Origin: Providencia huaxiensis
GTDB lineage: Bacteria > Pseudomonadota > Gammaproteobacteria > Enterobacterales > Enterobacteriaceae
NCBI RefSeq assembly: GCF_002843235.3
Contig: NZ_CP031123.2
Coordinates: 2,480,001-2,544,000, forward strand
Direction of reading: 5' to 3'
Length of the DNA: 64,000 bases
Of this stretch, positions 8,213-17,219 are shown piece by piece. The notes under the pieces are model-generated. The model made no database searches and was not told the origin of the DNA. It was given only the letters and a program-made list of their open reading frames with translations. The position numbers were made by a program, and so were the translations under genes. Position 1 is the first letter of the stretch, and each line of letters begins with the position of its first letter.

Positions 8213-9610
8213 ATGAGCCAAGTAAATTCAGTAAGTAAATCTATGATGAAAAATAGATTGCGGATTTTTAAACGGTTAAAAGAGTCAGATAAAACACCTG
8301 TAAAAATCTTACTACTCGCCGCACTGATTGGTGCAGCAGTCGGTCTTATCGGCTCACTATTTGAATTAGGAACAACTTGGATTAGCAACTATCGCATTCA
8401 ATCGGTGAGTGAATGGGTTGCCCCTAAATGGTTGATGGTTGTGGGGATGTTTTTTATCTCTGCACTTCTTGCCATGTTAGGTTACTACCTTGTTAAACGG
8501 TTCTCTCCTGAATCAGGTGGGTCTGGGATCCCAGAAATTGAAGGTGCATTACAGGATTTACGCCCTGTAAGGTGGTGGAGAGTCATCCCGGTTAAGTTTA
8601 TTGGTGGATTAGGGACATTGGGCTCAGGCATGGTGTTAGGACGAGAAGGGCCAACCGTGCAACTTGGTGCGAACCTTAGCCAAATGTTCTATGATTTATT
8701 TCGTTTAAAAGACAATGAGTCACGCCATACGTTGCTTGCCTCTGGTGCTGCCGCGGGTTTATCCACTGCATTTAATGCCCCTTTAGCCGGTATTTTATTT
8801 ATTATTGAAGAAATGCGCCCACAATTTAAATACAGTTTAATTTCAATTAAAGCGGTATTTATCGGTGTTGTTACCTCCACGATTGTCTATCGGTTAATTA
8901 ATGGGGAAGCTATTGTATTAAATATCGGCCAATTTTCTTCTGCGCCAATGAATACTTTATGGCTTTATTTAATTTTAGGTTTAATGTTTGGTGTCATCGG
9001 TATCTGTTTTAATGGCTTTTTATTGTACTTACAAAGCAAATTTTTAGCATTTTACCAAAATAAAATTTCTCGCTTTGTCTTGATGGGCGGGTTAATTGGT
9101 GGTGCCTGTGGTGCAGTTGGTGTTTACCTGCCTGAAATTGTTGGTGGTGGTTATTCAGTGATCCACCAGATGGTTGCAGGCCAATTCACCATCACATTGT
9201 TATTCATATTTTTTGCTTTACGGTTTTTGACTTCAACGATCAGCTTTAGCTCTGGTGCTCCAGGGGGCATTTTCTCCCCTTTACTCGCCCTTGGGACCTT
9301 ATTTGGTGGTGTTTTCGGCTATGCTGCCCTCGAAATATTCCCTAATTACCAAATTGAAGTGGCTACTTTCGCTATTGCTGGCATGGGAGCTTTATTTGCC
9401 GCAACCGTCAGAGCGCCATTAACGGGAATAGTTTTAGTTTTAGAAATGACAAATAACTACCAGTTAATCTTACCTATGATTATTACCTGCATTGGCGCCA
9501 CAATGGTGGCTCAATTTTTAGGTGGCAAACCGCTTTACTCTGTGTTGTTAGAAAAAACCTTAGCCCGTAGCGAAAAAGAAACCGCTCCCCCCGCCACTGA
9601 CAAACCTTAA
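8213..9610 (+). CDS. clcA: H+/Cl- exchange transporter ClcA
   Basis: A ClC-family antiporter of the inner membrane, exchanging chloride for protons; in enterics it supports extreme acid resistance. The 465-residue product is close to E. coli ClcA over its whole length. Filter motifs are [17 protein letters not shown] (with the gating Glu), GAPGGIF and GGKPLYS (with the chloride-coordinating Tyr), and the internal proton Glu is in FIIEEMRPQ. The frame is open from a GTG at 8174, but the ATG at 8213 yields the expected cytoplasmic N-terminus and was chosen. A strong terminator follows. Confidence 0.95.
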   Translation: MSQVNSVSKSMMKNRLRIFKRLKESDKTPVKILLLAALIGAAVGLIGSLFELGTTWISNYRIQSVSEWVAPKWLMVVGMFFISALLAMLGYYLVKRFSPESGGSGIPEIEGALQDLRPVRWWRVIPVKFIGGLGTLGSGMVLGREGPTVQLGANLSQMFYDLFRLKDNESRHTLLASGAAAGLSTAFNAPLAGILFIIEEMRPQFKYSLISIKAVFIGVVTSTIVYRLINGEAIVLNIGQFSSAPMNTLWLYLILGLMFGVIGICFNGFLLYLQSKFLAFYQNKISRFVLMGGLIGGACGAVGVYLPEIVGGGYSVIHQMVAGQFTITLLFIFFALRFLTSTISFSSGAPGGIFSPLLALGTLFGGVFGYAALEIFPNYQIEVATFAIAGMGALFAATVRAPLTGIVLVLEMTNNYQLILPMIITCIGATMVAQFLGGKPLYSVLLEKTLARSEKETAPPATDKP

Positions 9611-9623
9611 ATAGTAGAAGTAA

Positions 9624-9653
9624 AAAGAGTTGCCGACAGTGGCAACTCTTTTA
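9624..9653. terminator. Bidirectional terminator between clcA and tehB
   Basis: AAGAGTTGCC (9625-9634) and GGCAACTCTT (9641-9650) form a perfect 10-bp stem with a 6-nt loop, with A-rich DNA to the left and TTTTATT to the right. It serves two convergent genes. Confidence 0.9.
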
Positions 9654-9680
9654 TTAAGATAACCTATGCTAGTTTCTTAC

Positions 9681-10547
9681 TTATTTTTTCTTGGCAATGA
9701 GTGTCGCAAAGTTTAATTTAATACGGTTACCTTGTGAATCCGTGCGATGTAAGTGACCAGGATTTTCATTATATTTCAAAATATCCCAATCTTTATAGTA
9801 CCCTTCTAGCTCGCCTGGTTTTAAGAAGCATTTGAATGGCACTAAATCCAGTGGTGCATCTGGCGTTTCAACAGCACACACAATAACGTTAACTCCCCCT
9901 GGCAGGGTATGTTCTTGCATATTAGTAATAACATTGGCAATTTTTTCTCTTTGCAAGAACATCAGTACAACAGTGGAAATAATAAGTTCGTAATCCTCTT
10001 GTATCTGGTGACTATTAATGTCGTAAACCGCTGTATGAATATTTTCAACTCCGGCTTGTTTTTTAACAAAGTCAATCGCTTGGATATGTTGAGGGTTAAT
10101 ATCTACCGAGGTCACGTCGTACCCCTGCAAGGCAAGATAAAAACTATTGCGGCCCCGCCCTGAACCTAAGTCCAATGTTTTACATGGCTTACTAAGGTGA
10201 TTCTCACACAAATAGCGCACTTCTGAATGTGGGGTCGTTAGCCCGTGCTCTTTATAAAATTTCAGTTCTGATTTGCATAAAAAATCGAGTTGGCACTCCA
10301 TGTCATCACTACACGCGGAAATGCGGTGCCAAACCTGAGGCTCAATAATAGGCGGTTGGTTATGAATATCAAAGGTAAAGTGTTGCTCGCTGCCATCTTC
10401 ATTAAAAATGATAAAGTCTAAAGAGCCTTTTAGCACTTTCAACTGTGCGTATGTATCCTCTTTTGTATTATGGCGCTCTTGGAACATTAACGGTAAGGAA
10501 TTTTTATTCCAAACTGGCATAGTTTTGTAACACACGAGATCATTCAT
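9681..10547 (-). CDS. tehB: SAM-dependent methyltransferase TehB, long form with cupin-like N domain
   Basis: A 288-residue protein with two parts. Residues 1 to about 85 form a TehB/YeaR-type (DUF1971) domain. From about 105 a class I methyltransferase fold begins with LDLGSGRGRNSFYLALQGYD. The long architecture matches Haemophilus influenzae TehB rather than the 197-residue E. coli form. TehB methylates tellurite and selenite; its normal role is uncertain, but tehB is NsrR-controlled in E. coli. An upstream ATG at 10571 is rejected because it lies inside the NsrR-type operator and the ATG at 10547 has GGTGG in front. Cytoplasmic. Confidence 0.9.
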   Translation of the reverse strand: MNDLVCYKTMPVWNKNSLPLMFQERHNTKEDTYAQLKVLKGSLDFIIFNEDGSEQHFTFDIHNQPPIIEPQVWHRISACSDDMECQLDFLCKSELKFYKEHGLTTPHSEVRYLCENHLSKPCKTLDLGSGRGRNSFYLALQGYDVTSVDINPQHIQAIDFVKKQAGVENIHTAVYDINSHQIQEDYELIISTVVLMFLQREKIANVITNMQEHTLPGGVNVIVCAVETPDAPLDLVPFKCFLKPGELEGYYKDWDILKYNENPGHLHRTDSQGNRIKLNFATLIAKKK

Positions 10548-10562
10548 ATCATCACCACCAAT

Positions 10563-10585
10563 AAGTTGCATTTTAAATACATCTT
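10563..10585 (-). promoter_or_regulatory. NsrR-type operator at tehB
   Basis: AAGTTGCATTT (10563-10573), a single T, then AAATACATCTT (10575-10585): an 11-1-11 dyad even closer to the NsrR consensus than the hcp site, with the same AAGTTGCATTT arm. It ends 16 bp from the tehB ATG, the same distance as at hcp, so the two are probably co-repressed and released by NO. Confidence 0.82.
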
Positions 10586-10642
10586 ATACCGTTAGTTTGC
10601 TATCTGCAAAATATTCATGAATAAACTATCGAGGACTTGATT

Positions 10643-10678
10643 CATATCAACCCCCTAAAGGTAAAGGAGGCTGATATG
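10643..10678. terminator. Imperfect hairpin between tehB promoter and acylase gene end
   Basis: CATATCAACCCCC and GGAGGCTGATATG can pair over 13 positions with two mismatches that become wobble pairs on one strand. It lies 15 bp after the acylase stop. A T tract is lacking, so termination is only a possibility. Confidence 0.4.
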
Positions 10679-10692
10679 CTTTATAAGCGATA

Positions 10693-11772
10693 TTAATATC
10701 TTAATTGTTCCGCGCTTAATCCTAAGAATTCAAAAGGTTTTGAAACGACATAACTGTTGGTCGCATCCCCTGAATAGATATGGCTCTGCTCTTCACCAAG
10801 GTCCAATTTCTTCACTTTTCCCGTTTCAGCCGAAAAGTCAATTTTTGCTAAATCAGTCCAAAAAATATTTGGCGTTAATGCCGATTCAAAAAAGTAGAGC
10901 TGGCGTTTATGGTCAACTAATGTTCGCCAACGTGTAGATGAAATTTCAGGCGAACTTTCGGACGTCAATCCGTAAGGAACGGATACATTACGTACCACAC
11001 TGAAAACGCTAGCTACCGCTTTATTAGGTGTTGTTTTTTGAGGGATTGCATTAATATAAAACTGAGCACGAGCAAATCTATCAGCGGAACGGTTAGTCCC
11101 CGGTAACATGACAGTGCCACCAATACCTTGCCAATATTCCTGCATTGCTAATTGCTTTTCATAAGCCGGTGAGTTAGTCATCACTTGATATTTGCGGCTA
11201 TGATGAATGACCTGTTTACCATCAATATATTCAATAATTGCGCTATCGCCACTCGCATCTGATAATGATAAATGCAACGTTGCTAGTCTATCTTGTCCTG
11301 GAACATTATCCGTTGCGACGACAAGTGGATTTTTTTCTAGGTCAGCTACCGCTTCTTCTACTGTCGCATAATTATCTAGAACATATTGCGCCCATAAAGA
11401 TATCGACAATGCAGGTTGCTTGTTATCGAGTTGAGGGTATTTTGATTCCGCAAGCCAGAGTAAATTAGCAACAAGGCCTTCCTCGTTCACTCCATCAGTC
11501 GTTGAAATGTCATAACCCGAGGCTATCACACTACCGTATTTTGATTTCCATTTTAAAGAGTTAGGCCCTGCAATACCGTCACGCTCCATGCCTCGAGGAA
11601 AGATCCATAGATTGGTACCAATATCATATTTCCAATCCATTGTTCTTCCGGTCATTATTTGTTCATTTTCACCTAAATAAACAACTCGGGTACAAGCTTG
11701 GCTAACTGTAATCGGCATTGATATCGCTGCAGTTGCGGCAAGTGCTACGATACTTTTCTTAATAAATTGCAT
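10693..11772 (-). CDS. Periplasmic Ntn-hydrolase of the choloylglycine hydrolase / penicillin V acylase family
   Basis: A linear-amide C-N hydrolase of 359 residues. A Sec signal peptide ends at SQA|C27, so processing exposes the catalytic Cys at the mature N-terminus. Counting Cys27 as 1, Arg17 and Asp20 of the family are present (GRTMDW), and further conserved residues occur in GVNEEGLVANLLW, MTNSP and NRSADR. Gram-negative members cut penicillin V and long-chain N-acyl-homoserine lactones, so interference with signalling is possible; bile-salt cleavage is less likely. It stands as a single gene. Confidence 0.88.
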   Translation of the reverse strand: MQFIKKSIVALAATAAISMPITVSQACTRVVYLGENEQIMTGRTMDWKYDIGTNLWIFPRGMERDGIAGPNSLKWKSKYGSVIASGYDISTTDGVNEEGLVANLLWLAESKYPQLDNKQPALSISLWAQYVLDNYATVEEAVADLEKNPLVVATDNVPGQDRLATLHLSLSDASGDSAIIEYIDGKQVIHHSRKYQVMTNSPAYEKQLAMQEYWQGIGGTVMLPGTNRSADRFARAQFYINAIPQKTTPNKAVASVFSVVRNVSVPYGLTSESSPEISSTRWRTLVDHKRQLYFFESALTPNIFWTDLAKIDFSAETGKVKKLDLGEEQSHIYSGDATNSYVVSKPFEFLGLSAEQLRY

Positions 11773-11902
11773 GCCATCTCCAAAATAGTTAAAAATAAAT
11801 TTACATAATAAGCATACTACATAAATACGAACTATTTATGCTCAAAGAATAATGTATTAAAAAAAGTGCGATTAACACAATGAAATATAATAAATAATGA
11901 CA

Positions 11903-11936
11903 CAAAATGGCACCCATATTAACCAGTGCCATTTTG
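11903..11936 (-). terminator. Terminator of the unknown membrane-anchored protein gene
   Basis: AAAATGGCAC (11904-11913) pairs with GTGCCATTTT (11926-11935), extended by one C-G pair to an 11-bp stem. On the minus strand it lies right after the stop at 11947 and runs into a T-rich stretch. Confidence 0.75.
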
Positions 11937-11946
11937 CGAGAAAGAA

Positions 11947-12720
11947 TTAATTATTTACTGATGAAAATAAAGAACGTAACAATGCGGCTTTTTTCGGATT
12001 ATCTGGAATCGATAATATTTCATCATAAAAGCTGATAGAAATACGGCAAGCTAGTGCAGGAGATTTCTTCCCAGCCTCTAAATTCCCAAGGATTGCAGTA
12101 TCTGCACCATACTTTGCAGAAAGACCGCTAGCAAGTTGCGTTAACTCATCCGAATACTCTTTAGAGGACATCAACGTCTGTCTTACGCCTTCCTCACTGG
12201 AAATTAAGAGTTCATTAGTTGCCTGAATTTGCTTCAGCAAAACAGCTTGGCTTTTTTGTGGCGGAATAATTTCTGCTGTTTCTCTTAGGTGCGGAAACAA
12301 TGAATAAAAACATGTTTTTCCTGTTGGATCTTCTTCCAATAAGACTTTCAGGTAATCATTCACTCTACTGGTAAAATTAATCACGGAATCATCAGAGGCA
12401 TATTCCATTCGTTCGAGTACTAACTTCATGACATTTCCAACAACCTGATCAAACAGTTGGCGGCGTAAGTCTTCATTAGCTGGGTCGTACTGTGTAATTA
12501 AGTGCTCAAAACTTTGGTAGGTTTCAGGGCTTATTTTCTTAACCGTCGCGATAATCGGCAGCTCTTTTTCTACTTGAGCAAGTGCTTCTGAATGAATGGC
12601 ACTATTATTTTCTGTAGATAACACATTGTTATCTTTACTTAACCAATAAAAACCGAATGCAAATGCAATAAAAATAATGCTAACAATTAATGCGGTTTTA
12701 CGTGAGTTATTTGTATTCAA
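11947..12720 (-). CDS. Membrane-anchored periplasmic protein of unknown function
   Basis: No family recognised. With the TTG at 12720 as start the product has 257 residues. This start is preferred because AAGGCAGGG lies 5 nt upstream; a TTG at 12759 is also in frame but has no such site. One hydrophobic segment (about residues 10-27) would anchor the N-terminus, leaving a mostly helical, acidic periplasmic part. Two cysteines in that part (in KTCFY and LACRI) could form a disulfide. It lies alone between the acylase and yceI. Confidence 0.65.
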   Translation of the reverse strand: MNTNNSRKTALIVSIIFIAFAFGFYWLSKDNNVLSTENNSAIHSEALAQVEKELPIIATVKKISPETYQSFEHLITQYDPANEDLRRQLFDQVVGNVMKLVLERMEYASDDSVINFTSRVNDYLKVLLEEDPTGKTCFYSLFPHLRETAEIIPPQKSQAVLLKQIQATNELLISSEEGVRQTLMSSKEYSDELTQLASGLSAKYGADTAILGNLEAGKKSPALACRISISFYDEILSIPDNPKKAALLRSLFSSVNN

Positions 12721-12989
12721 AGTTACCCTGCCTTTTCTTGGTAAAACGGTTCCCCACAAACACTTTCAAGCTGATTATAGATTGCAAAACTAATTGAATA
12801 TAATGTCATGGCATCTAAAAACGCTAATCTTCATGTATCTAAAGCGCTAATCCATGAATTGATCTATAAAAAGTGATAATGCTTATTTTAGCTTGTATCA
12901 AAGTCGTCTAGCTATAGGAATAAAGGAAATTGCGAGGTTAAGACGAGGGAATTTGCCACAAAGAAGCAATTTATAATACGTTGGATATA

Positions 12990-13027
12990 AAAAAACCTTC
13001 AGGATTCGAAAGCCCGAAGGTTTTTTA
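12990..13027 (-). terminator. Terminator of the yceJ-yceI operon
   Basis: AACCTTC (12994-13000) and GAAGGTT (13016-13022) form the stem, with A and T runs outside. On the minus strand it follows the yceI stop by about a dozen bases. Confidence 0.85.
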
Positions 13028-13038
13028 TGGCAAAAATC

Positions 13039-13617
13039 TTATTTAACTTGAACACCTTCAACTGAAATTAACAGTTGTGCTTCTTGAGATTTAGGCCCCA
13101 AATCAGATTTGATGTTAAATTCTTTCAACTTGATATTACCTTGAGCTTCAAAACCTGCACGGTATCCACCCCAAGGATCTTTACCTTCGCCCATTAATTT
13201 AGCATCTAACGTAATCGGTTTAGTGACACCGTTTAACGTGAAATCACCCGTTATTTTGTATGCTTCACCGTCTTTCTTCACTTCTGTTGAAACGAATTTC
13301 GCTTCAGGGAATTTTGCTGCATTTAAGAAATCACCACTGCGTAAATGTTTATCACGCTCTGCATGGTTAGTGTCAATGCTGCCAGTCTTGATAGTCACTT
13401 CAACTTTATCTTTTGATGGATCTTTTGCATCATAAGTAAAAGTCCCATCAAAGTCTTTAAAACTACCATATACCCAGCTATAACCTAAATGCTGAATACG
13501 AAATTCAATAAACGCGTGTTGGCCTTGCTTATCAAATTGGTAAGTTTCTGCTAATGCTGAACCTGCCGTTAAAAAAAGTGCACCAGTAGCCAGACCAAGA
13601 ACCGTTTTCTTCAACAT
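13039..13617 (-). CDS. yceI: Periplasmic YceI-family lipid-binding protein
   Basis: A 192-residue secreted protein with a Sec signal peptide ending at GSALA|E. The YceI fold is a lipocalin-like barrel that binds isoprenoid chains. Hallmarks include [17 protein letters not shown], the stretch [13 protein letters not shown] and TLNGVTKP. E. coli yceI is induced by high pH. The frame extends four codons further to 13629, but ATG 13617 gives the normal signal peptide. It is the second gene after yceJ with a 13-bp spacer, suggesting that the cytochrome and a quinone-like ligand carrier act together. Confidence 0.94.
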   Translation of the reverse strand: MLKKTVLGLATGALFLTAGSALAETYQFDKQGQHAFIEFRIQHLGYSWVYGSFKDFDGTFTYDAKDPSKDKVEVTIKTGSIDTNHAERDKHLRSGDFLNAAKFPEAKFVSTEVKKDGEAYKITGDFTLNGVTKPITLDAKLMGEGKDPWGGYRAGFEAQGNIKLKEFNIKSDLGPKSQEAQLLISVEGVQVK

Positions 13618-13630
13618 AATTATCTCCACG

Positions 13631-14188
13631 TTACTTATCGGGGTTAAAACCCAATATTCTTTTTAATGTAATATCACGATCAAAAAAGTGATGTTTAAAA
13701 GCTGCAAAAGCATGCAACACTGATAATAAAACCACTGCCCAAGCTAAATATAAATGAACTTCACCTGCGGTATCCGCTTGTGTTGCAGCACCAGTAAATA
13801 GTGAAGGTACATCAAACCAACCAAATACACTGATAGGCTGTCCATCAGCGGTTGAGATTAAGTAACCGCTGTTCAAAATACTGAATAAAATAATATAAAT
13901 CAGAATTTGAACAATAATAGAGCTAGCTTTCGTTAATTTACTGTAGCTTGCTAATGGCTTCGGTGGCGGTGAAATAAATCGCCAAATCACACGAAATGCC
14001 ATAACAATAAATAATAATATTCCTATACTTTTATGTATCTCTGGAGCTTGATGATACCAACTATCATAATAACCTAGTGTCACCATCCATAAACCTAAAG
14101 CGAACATTCCATATACGACAATTGCGACCAGCCAATGTACGAGCAAAGAGATATGCCCATAGCGGCTTGCATTATTTTTCCATTGCAT
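13631..14188 (-). CDS. yceJ: Cytochrome b561 family protein YceJ
   Basis: A 185-residue inner-membrane diheme cytochrome b with four helices. Heme-ligand histidines lie in [22 protein letters not shown] and VLHAFAAF. Such proteins exchange electrons with the quinone pool. ATG 14188 was chosen because it starts the family N-terminus MQWKNN; ATG 14200 is possible. It heads the operon with yceI, the E. coli arrangement. Confidence 0.92.
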   Translation of the reverse strand: MQWKNNASRYGHISLLVHWLVAIVVYGMFALGLWMVTLGYYDSWYHQAPEIHKSIGILLFIVMAFRVIWRFISPPPKPLASYSKLTKASSIIVQILIYIILFSILNSGYLISTADGQPISVFGWFDVPSLFTGAATQADTAGEVHLYLAWAVVLLSVLHAFAAFKHHFFDRDITLKRILGFNPDK

Positions 14189-14200
14189 GATAAAAACCAT

Positions 14201-14569
14201 TTAGAGAAGAAGGTAATATTTTATTAACTAAGCCGTAATAATCATAAGGTGAAATTAATTTTATTCCTATCCCAAAGTTAAACAAATATTTTGTTGAAGA
14301 TATTCAAATACGATCAACATAATAAAAAATAGATTACTATTTGATTTTGTCTAGTTTTAATTATAAAAGTTGAATAAAGATTCTTCCACTTTTGTAAATG
14401 GTCGTAACTAAATACTTAGTTCATTTATTTATTAATTTCAATTAAATCTAACTTATTCCTAATGGATATAAGCTATTTTCGATAAAATAACATTTGTAGG
14501 TCTGCCTTTTTCCCCATACATTGGTATTCTTCCTTTTAACATTGCGAACTGACTGATAGGTTAAATACT
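14201..14569. other. AT-rich gap between yceJ and the GST gene, no gene seen
   Basis: A 369-bp divergent spacer. I see no reading frame, RNA gene or strong dyad; it must carry the promoters of yceJ-yceI and of the GST gene. Confidence 0.5.
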
Positions 14570-15199
14570 ATGTATAAACTTTGGATAGCAAATAAAAACT
14601 ACTCTTCATGGTCATTGCGCCCATGGGTTTTACTAAAGGTATTACAAATCCCGTTTGAAGAAAATTTGTGTTTATTTGAAAACGGTAAAAGCAGCCATGA
14701 AAAATTCAGTCGTTTTTCCCCTACCGGTTTAGTCCCTTGTTTAATCGATGAAACCCAAACAATATGGGATTCTTTAGCCATTTGCGAATATATTGCAGAA
14801 GACTTTCCTCAAGTCTGGCCAAAAGATCGCAAAGCCAGAGCATGGGCTCGAAGTGCTAGCGCAGAAATGCACTCAGGTTTTAGTGCACTACGCCAGCAGT
14901 GTCCTATGGATGGTGCTCATAATGCACCACTTAATAATATTTCAATTGAATTACAAACTGACTTAAACCGCTTGCAGAAATTATGGCAAGATGGGCTAAA
15001 CCAATTTGGTGGCCCTTGGCTTGCAGGTAGTGAATTTACGGCTGTAGATGCTTTTTTTGCACCAGTTGCCTTCCGAATTCGCAGTTATCATTTACCTGTA
15101 AACCCAGCGGCTAAACAATGGGTTGACCGAATTTTAGTTTTACCCGCAATGAAAGAGTGGCATGAAGCCGGCTTACAAGAGCCGAATATTGAGCATTAA
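14570..15199 (+). CDS. Glutathione S-transferase family protein
   Basis: A 209-residue cytosolic GST. The N-terminal thioredoxin-like half starts with ANKNYSSWSLRPW, where the serine/tyrosine cluster would face the glutathione thiol. The cis-Pro/Glu-Ser type glutathione site appears as TGLVPCLID and WDSLAICEYIAE. The C-terminal helical half has the fold-stabilising Asp in FTAVDAFFAP. The SSWSLRPW start is typical of maleylacetoacetate-isomerase-like enterobacterial GSTs. Substrate unknown. A good terminator follows. Confidence 0.88.
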   Translation: MYKLWIANKNYSSWSLRPWVLLKVLQIPFEENLCLFENGKSSHEKFSRFSPTGLVPCLIDETQTIWDSLAICEYIAEDFPQVWPKDRKARAWARSASAEMHSGFSALRQQCPMDGAHNAPLNNISIELQTDLNRLQKLWQDGLNQFGGPWLAGSEFTAVDAFFAPVAFRIRSYHLPVNPAAKQWVDRILVLPAMKEWHEAGLQEPNIEH

Positions 15200-15210
15200 A
15201 ATGGGCGAAT

Positions 15211-15238
15211 AAGGAGGCAATATGTGCCTCCATTTTAT
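15211..15238 (+). terminator. Terminator of the GST gene
   Basis: GGAGGCA (15213-15219) and TGCCTCC (15225-15231) form a perfect stem with a short loop, followed by ATTTTATTTG. Confidence 0.82.
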
Positions 15239-15339
15239 TTGATTAGAAAAAAATCACCTGCTCGAACATCAAAATTAATATTTAACCAATTTGCTGGCTA
15301 TTCAAACCACGATAGGTTATTTAACAGACAATTAACCGC

Positions 15340-15960
15340 CTATAGCTTTTCATCCCAAGGGTCTGACGTCATCACGTCGCCAAGTGGTGTATGTAATGTA
15401 ACTTGTTCATTTTTAAACCACTCAGCTAATGAAAACCCACCTTTAGGGGTTTCGATATGAATATCAATTGGGCAATAAGGAGTATTCGCCTTAATAGCAA
15501 ACTCAGCAAAATCCTCTTTTTCTTGAGGATGTGGGCAGCGAATGACCACATCAAGGTCGCAGTCTGACAACATACTTTGGATATCTGTCGCTAAAGTGTA
15601 AGCACAACTCCCTGCAACTCCCCATTGCCAAGGCCATTTAGTCTGTGAAATTATCCATAAAACTTGAACTGGCGGTAATGCAATAAACATAGAACGTTGT
15701 AATTCAACTGAATTAGCAACCAGTGACTCAACATTCATAATGTGAGTGATCGCCGATTTTTCAATCTGAGTGGTCACACGTTGATGTGGTTTTATGCCTC
15801 TGATAGCAACTGTTAGCTTGTTATTTTCTGCTTTATCTCGATAAACAGTTAGAGGGAGTTTATTATTCCACTGTGAGGCGACCCATTCTGGAAGTGTATC
15901 TAGCGCAACGTCTTCATTACTACCAACCCAAACAAAATCATGCGGATTAATTATTTGCAT
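15340..15960 (-). CDS. mdcG: MdcG-type phosphoribosyl-dephospho-CoA transferase
   Basis: MdcG attaches the 2'-(5''-phosphoribosyl)-3'-dephospho-CoA group to the acyl carrier subunit of malonate decarboxylase. The 206-residue protein shows the nucleotidyltransferase core WQWGVAGSCAYTLAT with DCDLDVVIRC, whose two Asp residues bind metal, and a conserved ending PWDEKL. It starts the family way with a short Pro-His-Asp motif. No malonate decarboxylase subunits, mdcB or citG/citX lie next to it in this window, so its partner must be elsewhere or the gene is a remnant. No frameshift is visible. Confidence 0.85.
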   Translation of the reverse strand: MQIINPHDFVWVGSNEDVALDTLPEWVASQWNNKLPLTVYRDKAENNKLTVAIRGIKPHQRVTTQIEKSAITHIMNVESLVANSVELQRSMFIALPPVQVLWIISQTKWPWQWGVAGSCAYTLATDIQSMLSDCDLDVVIRCPHPQEKEDFAEFAIKANTPYCPIDIHIETPKGGFSLAEWFKNEQVTLHTPLGDVMTSDPWDEKL

Positions 15961-16170
15961 TTTATTCCCTTTATGATTGCTACGACTGCTCCCCCCTATT
16001 ATGCCTTTTTTGTCACATAAAAACAGAATATCGCAACCAACAATTTCACTGATGCCATTTAATGATAACTTGTCATAAATACTGAGTTTTCACCTTGAAA
16101 TTTCATACCATATATTATCTAATTATGTTATTAATTAATAAGTTAGGTATCTTTTTTTGAGCATCGCATT

Positions 16171-17139
16171 ATGAGAACGTTTCCTGCTATCCACGATGGC
16201 GTTATTTTTACCAGTTGTATGTTTTTTAGTGCCGCAACCGCTTTTGTGATTTTAGATGCACAAGCCGCAATGTGGGCAACATTCTCAACACTGTATTCAT
16301 TCAATTTATTTAATGCGGCAAAAGAATATAAAAACTATGCCTACACGGCTTGTTGTTTGTTGATGATTTTAGTGGCTATTTTTATTGGCGATACCTTACG
16401 TCTCGGTACAGCATATTATATTTATCTCGCTATTTTTTCGTTCATTTATTACCAACTGTATGGCACAGATCCCGCGATGGATTTAACCATGAAGTTTATG
16501 ATCATCATGTCAACAATTGGGACCATATTACCTGATATATCGAAGAGCTTGGCGTTAGGCTTTATTATTGGCAGTGGAGTCACGTTGATTACGTATTATG
16601 TCCTTAGCCATAAAATGACACGCCATAGCGTAATTACGAGTGCTTTAGTTGAACAAAATTTGTTTACCTTAAGAAAAAACATTATTCCACGTTCAATGAT
16701 TTATACTTTCGGGCTATTACTCACACTAGCCATTCCACGCAGTATAGATCTAGGGCACTTTTATTGGACATTACTGACCTTCGTTTTTGTATTGCACCCA
16801 AAATCACAAAGTATCGTTAAAATTACTTTGCAGAGGGTCTTAGGCAGCCTCATTTCTGTCTTATTACTATATTTTCTGTTCAATTTACCCTTTATGCCAT
16901 ACATCGGTTTAATTGCAGTTGTGGTATTCGCCTTTTTAATGCCAATGAGTTTTCATCACGGATATACATTTATGACGTTTGTCGTGACAAGCTTAATTTT
17001 GTCCATTCTTGAGCTCGTTGTATATTGGCGTCACCCAACCTATGAACTATTGTTTGACCGCGTTCTTGAAACTGCCTTAGGGGGAGCCATCGCCATTATG
17101 ACGAGTATTATCTTGAAGTTATTTAGAGAAACAAAATAA
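16171..17139 (+). CDS. FUSC-family inner-membrane protein
   Basis: A 322-residue polytopic protein with about ten hydrophobic segments arranged as two similar halves (from residues 10 and 170). The pattern resembles the FUSC/aromatic-acid exporter membrane region without the cytoplasmic domain of AaeB. The second half has the FUSC-type run LGHFYWTLLTFVFVLHP, then QRVLGSLIS and DRVLETALGG. Export of a small molecule is inferred from the family; the substrate is unknown. No adaptor (AaeA-like) gene is adjacent. Confidence 0.75.
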   Translation: MRTFPAIHDGVIFTSCMFFSAATAFVILDAQAAMWATFSTLYSFNLFNAAKEYKNYAYTACCLLMILVAIFIGDTLRLGTAYYIYLAIFSFIYYQLYGTDPAMDLTMKFMIIMSTIGTILPDISKSLALGFIIGSGVTLITYYVLSHKMTRHSVITSALVEQNLFTLRKNIIPRSMIYTFGLLLTLAIPRSIDLGHFYWTLLTFVFVLHPKSQSIVKITLQRVLGSLISVLLLYFLFNLPFMPYIGLIAVVVFAFLMPMSFHHGYTFMTFVVTSLILSILELVVYWRHPTYELLFDRVLETALGGAIAIMTSIILKLFRETK

Positions 17140-17149
17140 ATTTAGGTAT

Positions 17150-17176
17150 AAAAAAAGCCGGTAAATATTTACCGGC
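17150..17176 (-). terminator. Terminator of the iol operon
   Basis: GCCGGTAAAT-ATTTACCGGC (17157-17176) is a perfect dyad; on the minus strand it is followed by seven T residues. It lies 44 bp after the iolB stop and ends the inositol transcript. Confidence 0.88.
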
Positions 17177-17219
17177 AAAGATAGATAACAGAACTTAATT
17201 CACATATTACTGTTTTGAC

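Noticed and set aside
10548..10571. Upstream ATG for tehB at 10571
   Set aside because: It falls inside the NsrR-type operator; the ATG at 10547 matches the family N-terminus and has a ribosome site.
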